Below, one piece after another: positions 52,781 to 61,728 of a stretch of 64,000 nucleotides of DNA (positions are counted from its first letter, which is position 1; each line of letters begins with the position of its first letter). The notes beneath the pieces are model-generated. The model had not been told where the DNA came from and did no database searches. It saw only the letters and a program-made list of their open reading frames with translations. Origin of the DNA: Foliamicus sp965115835. Its GTDB lineage: Bacteria; Pseudomonadota; Gammaproteobacteria; Steroidobacterales; Foliamicaceae. The translations under genes were made by a program, and so were the position numbers. The stretch is from contig OZ220471.1 in the NCBI GenBank assembly GCA_965115835.1, positions 2,232,001-2,296,000 on the forward strand. Direction: 5' to 3'.

Positions 52781-55700
52781 TGACTCTTCGTCATCGTGTC
52801 CGTATCGCTCGCCGTTTCCATAGGTCAATCCGAATTGACTCCGACTTCGGCGACATCGCCAGCCTGGAAGGTTTCGTCTGCCCTCAATCCTCAGCCGAAG
52901 TTCTCATGACGATGGCCCGACATGTTTCTGAAACGGGACAGGGCGCATATACATGGACCGGCCCTTACGGCAGCGGCAAATCGAGCTTGGTTATTGGCCT
53001 TGGCGCCTTGCTAAACGGCAACGCAGAATTGCAGAGTGAAGCGGCCAAAGTCTTCGGGGGAGATCTGACGGCAACGATTCGGGATGCATTGCCAACCGGC
53101 ACAAAGGGATGGCGCATCCTTCCCGTCGTTGCGCGGCGTGACGATCCCGTCGCGGTCATCGGTGAATCTGCGAAGCGGATTGGGCTTGTATCCCGCCGAC
53201 CGCGCGGTGGTTGGACCGAAACCAACGTGATCACCACGCTGACCAACGCAGCTGCCGAGAAGCCCAGCACTCATGGTGGACTCGTCCTCTTCATCGACGA
53301 AATGGGCAAGTTTCTCGAAGCCGCTGCTCAGGACGGCTCCGATATATACCTCTTTCAGCAATTAGCTGAGGCGGCGTCTCGGAGCAATGGGCGCTTTCTT
53401 CTTGTCGGGGTGTTACATCAGGCCTTCGAGGAATATGCCCACTGCCTGCCGCACGAAACGCGCGATGAATGGACAAAGATTCAGGGCCGCTTCATTGATC
53501 TGATCGTCGACACCGCAGGCGAGGAACAGATTGACCTGATCTCCCGTGCGATCGAGAATGATCACCGTTCCAGGAAATCTTGTGCGCTGGCTTCCGCTGT
53601 CGCAGAGTTCACCCGCCGCGGTCGTAGTGGGGACGCGGAGAGGCTAGGCGTCATGCTGAAAGCGTGCTGGCCACTACACCCGGTCGTGGCATGCCTGTTG
53701 GGACCGATATCCAGGCGGCGTTTCGGGCAGAACCAGCGCAGCCTATTTGGCTTCCTCAATTCCTCCGAGCCACACGGCTTTCAAGATTTCCTCAACCATG
53801 CGTCAGGCGAGGAAATGTACGGTCCGGATCGGCTCTGGGACTATTTGCGCGTCAATCTGGAGCCGTCTATCCTGGCTTCGCCCGATGGACACCGGTGGGC
53901 GCTCGCCGCGGAAGCGCTGGAGCGATGCGAAGCTATCGGAGGAGACGCCCTTCATGTGCGCCTGCTGAAGACGATCGCAGTTATCGACCTGTTCAAGGAA
54001 CGCTCGGGTCTTGTTGCGCATTCCGAGCTTCTACGGACCTGCTTTCCAGAATCATCCGACAGTGTGTTTGATAAGGCGCTGGCGCAACTGGACGCATGGT
54101 CGTTCACGATCTTCAAGAAGTTCCTCGGCGCCCGCGCGATATTCGCGGGCAGCGACTTCGACATTGACCGGGCCGTCCGCGCAGCACTTGATGAGATTAA
54201 CGAAGTTGACTTCCGGGAGATCAATTCGCTGGCAGGAATTCAGCCGGTCCTCGCCAAACACCACTATCACGACACTGGTGCATTTAGGTGGTTTGATGTG
54301 AACATTGTTCCCGTTAAAAGCCTTGACGACTTTGTAGTCGATCATGAGCCGGAGAACGGCGCAATCGGCCAGTTCCTACTTGGCATTCCGACCGACAATG
54401 AAAACGAAAAATACGCCGAAAGCATGTGCCGCAAAGCAGCGCGCCACAGCAATGAATGGGACACGGTAGTCGGAATTTCGAAACGATCCTGGTCGATCAT
54501 GCCGTTAGCGCGCGAACTGTACGCTCTCGAACGTGTCAGCAACGATCATCCGGAACTCGCCGGCGACCCCGTCGCTCGGCGAGAAGTCTCCGCACGGCTT
54601 ATGGCCTTGCAAACTCTTCTGGAAATAGAAATCCGAAAGGCCTTCGACGACGCGTTGTGGTTTCGCAAGCACCGCCAGCTAAAGCGCCTTGGGCAGGCCA
54701 ATCTCAACAAAATCGCCTCCAAGCAAGCAGATCAAAGCTTCGGGAAATCGCCGCGCTTGCACAACGAACTTCTGAACCGACAGAAGCCGTCCAGCAACGC
54801 CATCGCGGCCCAAAACATCCTCCTGCGGCGCATGGTCTTGCACGAGGGCGAACCGCGTCTCGGCATCCAGGGATTTCCTGCCGAACTCGGTTTGTTCGTC
54901 TCCATACTGGATAGCACAGGGCTTTATGTGCAGCATGGAAAGAACTGGCGTTTCGTTTCACCCACGAGAGCCAGTGGCGACCCCTATCGCTTGACTCCGA
55001 TGTGGAAGCGAGCAATCGATTACATGAGAGAACACACCAATCGTACGGTTGCTATCTCCGAATTGTTCGAAGAGTGGCGGAAACCGCCCTTCGGTGTAAA
55101 GGATGGGCTAATGCCGATCCTTGCTGTCGCGTTCGTCCTGTCGCAACGCAACAAGCTCGCTGTCTACCGGGACGGGATTTTCCGGGCGAAATTCGATGAT
55201 GTGGATGTGGACTACCTCGCGAAAGATGCCGCATCCATTCAGTTGCGCTGGATGGATCTCACTGATGTTGCCCGGCGTCTGCTGTCCGACATGGCGCAGA
55301 TAGTACGGGATCTGGACAAGACGAATGAGCTTTTGCATCTGGAACCCATCAATGTCGGGCGCGGCCTCGTTGCAATATACGACCGGTTACCGAAATGGAC
55401 AGAGCGAACAATGCGATTGTCTTCAAACGCCGTGAATATCCGTGATCTGTTCAAACGGGCGCACGACCCCAACCAGTTCCTGTTCGATGACATTCCCGCG
55501 CAATTAGGCAAAGATGTTTCGATTGCTGAAGAGGACGATTTGGCTCGTATCGTTGGCAGTGTTCGCGAAGGGTTGGAAGAGTTGGTACAGGCGTATCCCT
55601 CGATGTTGCACCGCTTGCGCGACATCATGTTGGTAGAGTTGCAGGTGCCGAACATCTCGCCGCAGGCCCTTGCGGAACTGCGAGAGCGTGCCGAGAACAT

Positions 55701-56172
55701 CAAGCAGCTCGCTGGCGACTTCCGTCTTGATGCCTTCGTTGGACGGTTATCACGGTTCGACGGCTCGAATGAGAATTTCGAAGGCATCGCAAGTCTCGCT
55801 GCGAATAAACCGTCCCGCGACTGGATCGATCCCGACCTTGACCGCGCTGTGATCGAGCTTGCCGACATGGCCCAGAGATTCCTTCGCGCGGAGACCTTTG
55901 CGCGCGTCAAGGGCCGTCCAGACAAGCGGCAAGCAATGGCTGTCGTCATTGGTATCGACGGGCGACCGACTCCCCTGCTAGAGGAGTTCGACATCGCGGA
56001 CTCCGATCGTGCTGCCGTTAACGATCTCACCGAGTATGTTGCCACTGCGGTGGAAAAGGCCGGGGCTGATCGCCGCAACATTGTTTTGGCAGCTCTGGCA
56101 GAACTCAGCAAGCGCTACATGCAAAGTTCCCTGACTGGAGAAAAGGAAGAGCCAAATAAAGTCGCATCATGA
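52780..56172 (+). CDS. sspC: SspC (large P-loop ATPase), phosphorothioation protein
   Basis: A 1130-residue protein with a P-loop in its first tenth: GPYGSGKSS at 61-69. A Walker B-like LVLFIDEMGKFLEAAA lies around 178-193. The long C-terminal part is mostly helical with no domain I recognise. In SspABCD systems SspC supplies ATPase activity for single-strand phosphorothioation. It overlaps sspB at its start and sspD at its end (ATGA), so the three genes form one tightly coupled operon. Confidence 0.82.
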   Translation: MTLRHRVRIARRFHRSIRIDSDFGDIASLEGFVCPQSSAEVLMTMARHVSETGQGAYTWTGPYGSGKSSLVIGLGALLNGNAELQSEAAKVFGGDLTATIRDALPTGTKGWRILPVVARRDDPVAVIGESAKRIGLVSRRPRGGWTETNVITTLTNAAAEKPSTHGGLVLFIDEMGKFLEAAAQDGSDIYLFQQLAEAASRSNGRFLLVGVLHQAFEEYAHCLPHETRDEWTKIQGRFIDLIVDTAGEEQIDLISRAIENDHRSRKSCALASAVAEFTRRGRSGDAERLGVMLKACWPLHPVVACLLGPISRRRFGQNQRSLFGFLNSSEPHGFQDFLNHASGEEMYGPDRLWDYLRVNLEPSILASPDGHRWALAAEALERCEAIGGDALHVRLLKTIAVIDLFKERSGLVAHSELLRTCFPESSDSVFDKALAQLDAWSFTIFKKFLGARAIFAGSDFDIDRAVRAALDEINEVDFREINSLAGIQPVLAKHHYHDTGAFRWFDVNIVPVKSLDDFVVDHEPENGAIGQFLLGIPTDNENEKYAESMCRKAARHSNEWDTVVGISKRSWSIMPLARELYALERVSNDHPELAGDPVARREVSARLMALQTLLEIEIRKAFDDALWFRKHRQLKRLGQANLNKIASKQADQSFGKSPRLHNELLNRQKPSSNAIAAQNILLRRMVLHEGEPRLGIQGFPAELGLFVSILDSTGLYVQHGKNWRFVSPTRASGDPYRLTPMWKRAIDYMREHTNRTVAISELFEEWRKPPFGVKDGLMPILAVAFVLSQRNKLAVYRDGIFRAKFDDVDVDYLAKDAASIQLRWMDLTDVARRLLSDMAQIVRDLDKTNELLHLEPINVGRGLVAIYDRLPKWTERTMRLSSNAVNIRDLFKRAHDPNQFLFDDIPAQLGKDVSIAEEDDLARIVGSVREGLEELVQAYPSMLHRLRDIMLVELQVPNISPQALAELRERAENIKQLAGDFRLDAFVGRLSRFDGSNENFEGIASLAANKPSRDWIDPDLDRAVIELADMAQRFLRAETFARVKGRPDKRQAMAVVIGIDGRPTPLLEEFDIADSDRAAVNDLTEYVATAVEKAGADRRNIVLAALAELSKRYMQSSLTGEKEEPNKVAS

Positions 56173-57008
56173 CGAACAACTCCGCAAAACACGTGCTTGG
56201 CCTGTCTGGCGGACGTGATAGCGCGGCCCTTGCGGTTTACATGCGGCAGCATCATCCCGAATTAGACATTGAGTATTTCTTCACGGACACCGGCAAGGAA
56301 TTGCCCGAGGTGTACGAATACCTCGGGAGATTGGAAGGATTTCTCGGGCAACCGATAAGGCGACTGAACCCCGACCGCGACTTCGACTTCTGGCTCAGGC
56401 AATACAATGATTTTCTTCCCTCGCCACAGACGCGCTGGTGTACGCGACAACTCAAACTTCGGCCGTTCGAGCATTGGCTTCGGCCGATGCTCGCCGCCGG
56501 AACCACCGTATACAGCTATGTTGCAATCCGCAGCGACGAGGAATATCGCGAGGGTTACTCATCGAAGCAGGACCGCCTCATCATCAAGTTGCCGTTGAAA
56601 GAGGCCGGGATTGACAAAGCAGGCGTACTCGAAGTCCTCGAAAGCGCCGGGCTGGGCCTACCCAAGTACTATGCTTGGCGCACACGCAGCGGCTGCACCT
56701 TCTGCTTTTTCCAGCAGAAAATCGAATGGGTGCGGCTCAAGGAACAGCACCCCGCTGCATTCGCGGAAGCCAAAGCCTACGAGAAAAACGCCGTCGAACA
56801 TGGCTCACCGTTTACGTGGAGCCAGGGAGAGTCGCTCGACGAGTTGGAACGACCGGAGCGCATTGCACAAATCAGACAGGATCACGACAAGCGGCTTTCT
56901 CGGATGCGTTCGCGTGTGAAACTGAATCCGCTGCGGCCTGACAGCGAACCTCTCGACATCGACGACTTGTACGGCAAAGCAAAAGTCTGTCTGGCATGTC
57001 ACAAGTAA
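56169..57008 (+). CDS. sspD: SspD (PAPS reductase / ATP pyrophosphatase family)
   Basis: A 279-residue PP-loop enzyme: LGLSGGRDSAALAVYM with the SGGxDS motif at 13-18. A conserved WCTRQLKLRPFEHWL and a later cysteine pattern (SGCTFCFFQQKIEW and a C-terminal CLACHK) suggest a metal or Fe-S site, as in DndC. It would activate the DNA backbone for sulfur insertion. It ends exactly where the convergent sspE begins; the two stop codons are adjacent (57006-57008 and 57009-57011). Confidence 0.85.
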   Translation: MTNNSAKHVLGLSGGRDSAALAVYMRQHHPELDIEYFFTDTGKELPEVYEYLGRLEGFLGQPIRRLNPDRDFDFWLRQYNDFLPSPQTRWCTRQLKLRPFEHWLRPMLAAGTTVYSYVAIRSDEEYREGYSSKQDRLIIKLPLKEAGIDKAGVLEVLESAGLGLPKYYAWRTRSGCTFCFFQQKIEWVRLKEQHPAAFAEAKAYEKNAVEHGSPFTWSQGESLDELERPERIAQIRQDHDKRLSRMRSRVKLNPLRPDSEPLDIDDLYGKAKVCLACHK

Positions 57009-58140
57009 CTAATTCTTGAGCCAAGGCCACAAATAATCCCATGTAAGTTCAGCAGTGTTGCGCGCTCGTGCCTCAATAACATCCCGGTTCCATTCTTCTA
57101 CATCTCGCAAAGGCTGCAACAAGGCGAGCCTCTCTCCATCTTGCAACAGTTGCGTCGTATAGTCGGAAAACTGCATTCCCAATGCAGTTGCTTCTTCGAT
57201 CCGCTGTTGCTGTTGGCCGCTTGTCTCTTCAGTAAGGGCAGCGTAGAACACTTTCTTTCGTTTCCAGCTATCTTTGCCGATCGCTCCGTTCTCTTTCTTC
57301 GGAAGCAATACTAAATTGCCAAGCGAGTGGCGCAAAATCGTGTTCTTATAAATTTCATCATCCCAGCCGTTTTTCGGCTCGCTCTCTGGCGCTATATGTT
57401 CCACTGTTTCATACAGTTCGCTATTCCAAGTCTCAAAAGTAAGGAAGTTGTTGATGTGTGAACTGCTCTTGACACCCTCCTTCTCCCAACACCCTGGCGT
57501 TTTTTCGGAAGCTCTTGATTGATGAGCCGCGGCAAGAAGCATGAAACGGACAATTGTCCTCGCTTGCTGATATAGGGGGTTGTCCATAACCTGATTCACC
57601 CACTTGTCCTTCTGAGCAATCTTGAACTTGCCACTGGAAAGTAACTTTCTGAATGCGACTTTCAGGTCCGCTATGCTAAGCCTTTGGTTGCGATGCTCTA
57701 TTCCCGCGCACAGTCCGAATTTTTTGCTGGATCCATTCTTGGGCGCCATCACTGCGCGAAAATCGCTGTCAATTCCTGCGGTTCCACCCGACGCCGCTCT
57801 TCTCAGTATCAGAAAGGCCGTCGTGGCTTTCAGAGCCTCCAGGAACTCATCATCCCCTCGGCTCTTGAGATCGGGAGTCCAGTAACGCCCCAAGATTGGC
57901 AGGGCGAGTTTAGATTGCATGTCCTTGAGGAAGGACACCAAAAGCTGCACTTGCCCCAGATTGGTGCTGGAATGAAACCGTGCAAGTTCTTCAATGCCCT
58001 TACTTGTCCAATAGTACCTCCTGAACTCGGCCATATCGGCAAGCAAGGAAACGAAGCGCTGAGCGTTCTCACGGGATATCGCTTTCGACCGGTTGTATCC
58101 CGTTCGTAAGAAATTCCGTTGTGCCGCAAGGTGCTCCGGC
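57009..58140 (-). pseudogene. sspE: sspE, C-terminal fragment (DUF1524 / HNH nuclease)
   Basis: The 3' part of a DUF262-DUF1524 protein. The HNH-type motif is present: VEHIAPES, then RHSLGNLVLLPKKENGAIG with the conserved Asn residues, and SWKRKKVFY. In intact Ssp systems SspE senses phosphorothioate DNA and nicks invading phage DNA. This piece is cut at 58140 by an IS66-like element; the 8-bp duplication GCTCCGGC (58133-58140) recurs at 61222-61229. Its frame joins the middle fragment when the element and one duplication are removed. Confidence 0.85.
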
Positions 58141-58196
58141 GTAATCCTTCGGTTTTCGGGTGATCCCTGTTTGTTCAGGGCATGGAGGCGACGATA

Positions 58197-59078
58197 TCAG
58201 CGATTGAGTGTTTGTTTCCAGTTTCGCCGGAGCGACCGCAGCCAGATGTCCTTTTTGGGCTTGTCGCGGAGCATGTTTCGGTCATAGCGTCCCCGGCCCT
58301 GGGTGGTTCCGACGCGAGTCCAGCCTGACGCCTTGTAGACGGCGCCGGTGTAGCGGGGCGTTTCGACGAAGGTTTCGATGAGCACGGGCGTGATGTTGTA
58401 GCGTTCGCTCCAGTCTCCGGGCAGGCGTCGTCGCACAATGGCGAGGATGTGCGATCCGAGGTTGGGGATCTCGATCCACGGCAGGATCAAAAAGCGCGGG
58501 TTGTCGACCACCAGCGGCAGGTTTTTCTCGCGCTTGTCGGGCGTCCACCCGATGAACCGGTCGCGCGGGGCGAGTTTCCAAGCGGCGGTGGAGAAGCCGA
58601 GCATGGCGAGGGGTTCGCCGTTTCGGTCGTGGACGATGTAGCGCATCTGGGCGCCGACCAGGGTCTTGTATCCCAAGTAGTGGTAACGGGCGACGAACTC
58701 GTTCCAGAGTTTGCCTTCGCGAGCGCCGCGCACGACGATGCGGAAGTCGAGCGGGCGAACCTCGTCGAGGCCGGTTGGCGCGGGGAACAGCGGCGGCTCG
58801 GTGTCCGGCCCGAAGGCGATAGGCTTGGGCGGGCGATGCGGACTCGTCGGCGGTGGCAAGTGGATCACGCCGTCGCGGTGCATGGCGAGCATGGTCACGC
58901 GGGCCATCATGTCCTTGAGTCCGCCGTCGGGCTTGAGCCAGCCGATGCGCCGGCAGAACTCCTTCGACAGGGCATGGCGGTTGAGCGCCGGAGGCCCGGC
59001 GATCAACGCGCGCAGCAGCGCCATTTCTTCAACCGTGAAGTCGCGACCGTAGTACCGGCACTCGACCGCGCCGGTCAT
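58197..59078 (-). CDS. DUF4338 / DruA-family protein in the IS66-like element
   Basis: A protein of about 293 residues. Core features: ALNRHALSKEFCRRIGWLKPDG near the N-terminus, then EFVARYHYLGYKTLVGAQMRYIV and GWTPDKREKNLPLVVDNPRFLILPWI, matching DUF4338, the family of the Druantia protein DruA. I start it at the ATG at 59078, which overlaps the transposase stop by ATGA; an upstream frame to 59186 would overlap the transposase more. Because it lies inside the terminal repeats it is a transposon gene, perhaps a transposition helper, rather than a stand-alone Druantia system. Confidence 0.78.
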   Translation of the reverse strand: MTGAVECRYYGRDFTVEEMALLRALIAGPPALNRHALSKEFCRRIGWLKPDGGLKDMMARVTMLAMHRDGVIHLPPPTSPHRPPKPIAFGPDTEPPLFPAPTGLDEVRPLDFRIVVRGAREGKLWNEFVARYHYLGYKTLVGAQMRYIVHDRNGEPLAMLGFSTAAWKLAPRDRFIGWTPDKREKNLPLVVDNPRFLILPWIEIPNLGSHILAIVRRRLPGDWSERYNITPVLIETFVETPRYTGAVYKASGWTRVGTTQGRGRYDRNMLRDKPKKDIWLRSLRRNWKQTLNR

Positions 59079-61081
59079 CCGGGCGCCATCAACGAGTGCT
59101 TGCGCTCCTCGCTCATCGACCATGGCAGCCAAGATGACAGATCCCGCGGCGCCTTGCCGCCCTGTTGTGCGCACACGCTCAACCATGCCTCCAGCCAGCG
59201 CAGCACATCCACGCCGTTCATCGACAGTGTGCCCACCACCGAGTGCATGATCGCGGTGAACTGCGCACCTTTCTCACTATTGGAGCCGAACGTCAATCGG
59301 CGCCCGATGACCGGCCCGCGCAACGCGCGTTCGGCGGCATTGTTCGTTGAAGGCACTTCCGGCGCGTTGGCGAACACGCACAGTCCTTGGCGATGGCGGA
59401 GCAGCGAGCGCAGCGGCTTGGCCTTGCGGGTCCGATCCGACAGGCCGGCCAGTTCCGCTTCGGCATCGGCGAACAGCCGTGCGAGCGCCGCTCCCAACGC
59501 GGCCTGCGCCGCATCAAACTCCGGCGTCTGGCGTTCCAGACCGGGGACATGGTGCTTGCGTCGTTGCTCGTGGAGTCGGAAGATCGTCGCGATCCGTTCC
59601 ATCCATCCCTGACACCAGCGGGTGAGCCGCACATGGCCAGCCGCGCACTCGATGAAGCTGCGCCTTTGATGCGCCCAACACCACTGGAGCATGATCTTGC
59701 CGTCGAGTTCGCGCGCCAGCCGCTTGTAGGTGGAGAGGCGGTCGCAGACCAGCACCAGGGGGCAGGCGGTATCGCCGAACAGGGTCTTTGCCACCTCGGC
59801 GCTGCGCGAAGGATCGATATGGAAGTAGACCGCATCCGAACTGACCGAAGTCCAAAGCCAGGCGCGGCTCGATCGGCCGCGCTCGCAAAACTCCTGCACA
59901 CGCCAACCGGTCTCGTCGGCATGGCGCACCCCGGTTCGGTTCTGGTGTGCGAGGATGGCCTCGTGAAGCGGCCCGAACAGCGGCACAAAGTGCTTGAGCC
60001 GGTCGGCCAGCGTTCCCGGCGAGATCGGCAACCCCTGGTGGGCGAACCACGCCGAGACCCGGCTCAGCGGGCGCAGGCAGGCACAGTGCTCGAACAAAAA
60101 GCGGGCCCATACGCTGGTTCCGTAGAGCGTGCCGGGGAACAGCCGGGGCGCCGGCGGCGCCGTCACTTCCCGTGGCGAGGACGCACAGCTGCAACCTCTC
60201 CGCCAGCGCGTCCGCTCGATCCTGCGGATATGGGCCTTGACCCGGATCTCGACAAGACTCGTGGAACGCTTGCCGTTGGCGACATAGGGCTTGCTACAGC
60301 GGGAACATACCCGCGCATCCTTCGGCGGGTTGCGCCGTTGCTTGATCTCCCGCAGTCCGCAGCGAGGGGTGCGGCCATGACCGGGCGCCCCGACTTGCTG
60401 TCCGCGCTGGCGTCCCGTGCCCGGTTTGTCCTGTTGTTCGCTGTGGCTCGCAAACAGCGCTTTCGACAACACGCTCCGGGTCGAGCGAAGCTTCTCGATT
60501 TGGGCTTGCAGCGCCTCCTCGCGCGAGACCCGCGCAACCCTCCCGGTTTGCAACTTCCGCGCCTTGGTGCGCAGGCGGGCGTTGCGCCGACGCAGCGATG
60601 CGATCGTGCCCTTCGCCTGCACAAGGGCCTGACGCAACTGGAAGACTTCCCGACGCAGCGACAGGATCGTGCTGTGCTTGCGAGTATCGACTCCGGCCTC
60701 GGAAAGCAACCTCTCCAAGCGCGCTACTTCCGCCTGTGAAATCAGCGCGCCCCTCGCCGCGCGGCGAACCTTCCTGACCTCCTCGAACGCCGCCTCGAGT
60801 TGGCCCCGACTCTTGTCAAGGTTCCACTTCAGCATGCCCGCACGGGAACGGGCAGTCCTCTCCGCACAGCGCAACTGTTGACAGCGCGCTTGCGCCGCCT
60901 CCGCCCGCGCCCATTCCATATGGGCTCGAACCAGCGCCTGTTCGTAAAGCGAGCGCCAGTCGTACGGCTCGCCTGCCAGTTCCAACAGGGACGGCGAACC
61001 CAGACCGCCGCCCGCTTCAACCCGTGTCAAAGTCGCCCCGAAATCCTCGTCGCGCATCACCATGCGCGCAACCATATACAA
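59075..61081 (-). CDS. IS66-family transposase
   Basis: A 668-residue transposase. The N-terminal third is coiled coil (REVFQLRQALVQAKGTIASLRRRN). A zinc-finger-like CSRCSKPY follows, then the DDE catalytic region: VRHADETGWRV (first Asp), VLVCDRLSTYKRL (second Asp) and NNAAERALRG (Glu), ending with the IS66 C-terminal FGSNSEKGAQFTAIMHSVVGTLSMNGVD. It is longer than typical TnpC (about 520 residues). No TnpA or TnpB is seen in the element; the DUF4338 gene takes their place. Confidence 0.9.
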   Translation of the reverse strand: MYMVARMVMRDEDFGATLTRVEAGGGLGSPSLLELAGEPYDWRSLYEQALVRAHMEWARAEAAQARCQQLRCAERTARSRAGMLKWNLDKSRGQLEAAFEEVRKVRRAARGALISQAEVARLERLLSEAGVDTRKHSTILSLRREVFQLRQALVQAKGTIASLRRRNARLRTKARKLQTGRVARVSREEALQAQIEKLRSTRSVLSKALFASHSEQQDKPGTGRQRGQQVGAPGHGRTPRCGLREIKQRRNPPKDARVCSRCSKPYVANGKRSTSLVEIRVKAHIRRIERTRWRRGCSCASSPREVTAPPAPRLFPGTLYGTSVWARFLFEHCACLRPLSRVSAWFAHQGLPISPGTLADRLKHFVPLFGPLHEAILAHQNRTGVRHADETGWRVQEFCERGRSSRAWLWTSVSSDAVYFHIDPSRSAEVAKTLFGDTACPLVLVCDRLSTYKRLARELDGKIMLQWCWAHQRRSFIECAAGHVRLTRWCQGWMERIATIFRLHEQRRKHHVPGLERQTPEFDAAQAALGAALARLFADAEAELAGLSDRTRKAKPLRSLLRHRQGLCVFANAPEVPSTNNAAERALRGPVIGRRLTFGSNSEKGAQFTAIMHSVVGTLSMNGVDVLRWLEAWLSVCAQQGGKAPRDLSSWLPWSMSEERKHSLMAPG

Positions 61082-61221
61082 TTTCTGAACGCGTTACCAG
61101 GGGGCAAAGCGTTGCCAAAAGCCCTCAATCAAACCGCTGCCGCCGACCGCTCAAGCAAAACTTGAAGATCAACTGGAAGTCACCGAAGCCTCCATACATC
61201 ACCTGAAAACCGAAGGATTAC

Positions 61222-61728
61222 GCTCCGGCTGCTTTTTTCCTTCCATGTACAAAGCGAAGCTAACCAATAACTCCTTGGTTTCCTTTTGTTTTTTGGTAGT
61301 GTCGGCATACCAATTGTCCAAGTGTTCCTTGAGTCGCCCAAATGCTATATCTGATTCCGTTCCGTCGAATCTTCCTTCTGAAATTTCGAACTGGATCACT
61401 ATCGGTTTCAATGTTTCCAAGGCGGTCAGTGGCTCGCCCGTCGTGTTAAGTGCATCGAAGATATCAAATGCTGCGCTTTCGTCATCAGTTGTGACACGTG
61501 TAAGGACTATGCACCGGCAGAAATAAGCCGCAAACAGGAGGGTTCGGAGCAAGCCATGCGCTGCTTCACATTTTTGCAAATCTGCAATGGCCCGATTCTG
61601 ATCGTCTCTGCTTTCTATAACATCCGCGCGACGATCCAGCAGGCTTCTATACCCGGAGCGATCAAGGTCGTTGATCGAGACTTGGTCGCATTCTGCCTCT
61701 TCGTACCATTCCGAATTGTTGAGTTTCT
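61222..61728 (-). pseudogene. sspE: sspE, middle fragment
   Basis: In-frame middle section of the DUF262-DUF1524 protein (EKLNNSEWYEEAECDQ to LYMEGKKQPE). It contains DUF262-typical FAAYFCRCIVLTRVTTDDESAAFDIFDALNTTGEPLTALE. It is bounded on the left by the IS66-like element (duplication 61222-61229) and on the right by the 1623-bp IS (duplication TGAGTTTCT at 61720-61728). Confidence 0.85.

Larger units (their letters stand above)
58141..61221 (-). mobile_element. IS66-like insertion sequence, 3081 bp
   Basis: Terminal inverted repeats of about 24 bp starting GTAATCCTTCGGTTTTC, with few mismatches. It is flanked by the perfect 8-bp target duplication GCTCCGGC (58133-58140; 61222-61229); 8 bp is the IS66-family norm. 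It carries a long IS66-type transposase and a DUF4338 (DruA-like) gene, both minus strand. It is inserted in sspE. Confidence 0.92.

Noticed and set aside
58197..59078. A Druantia defence system
   Set aside because: Only the DruA-like gene is present and it lies inside transposon ends; no DruE helicase or other Druantia genes are seen.
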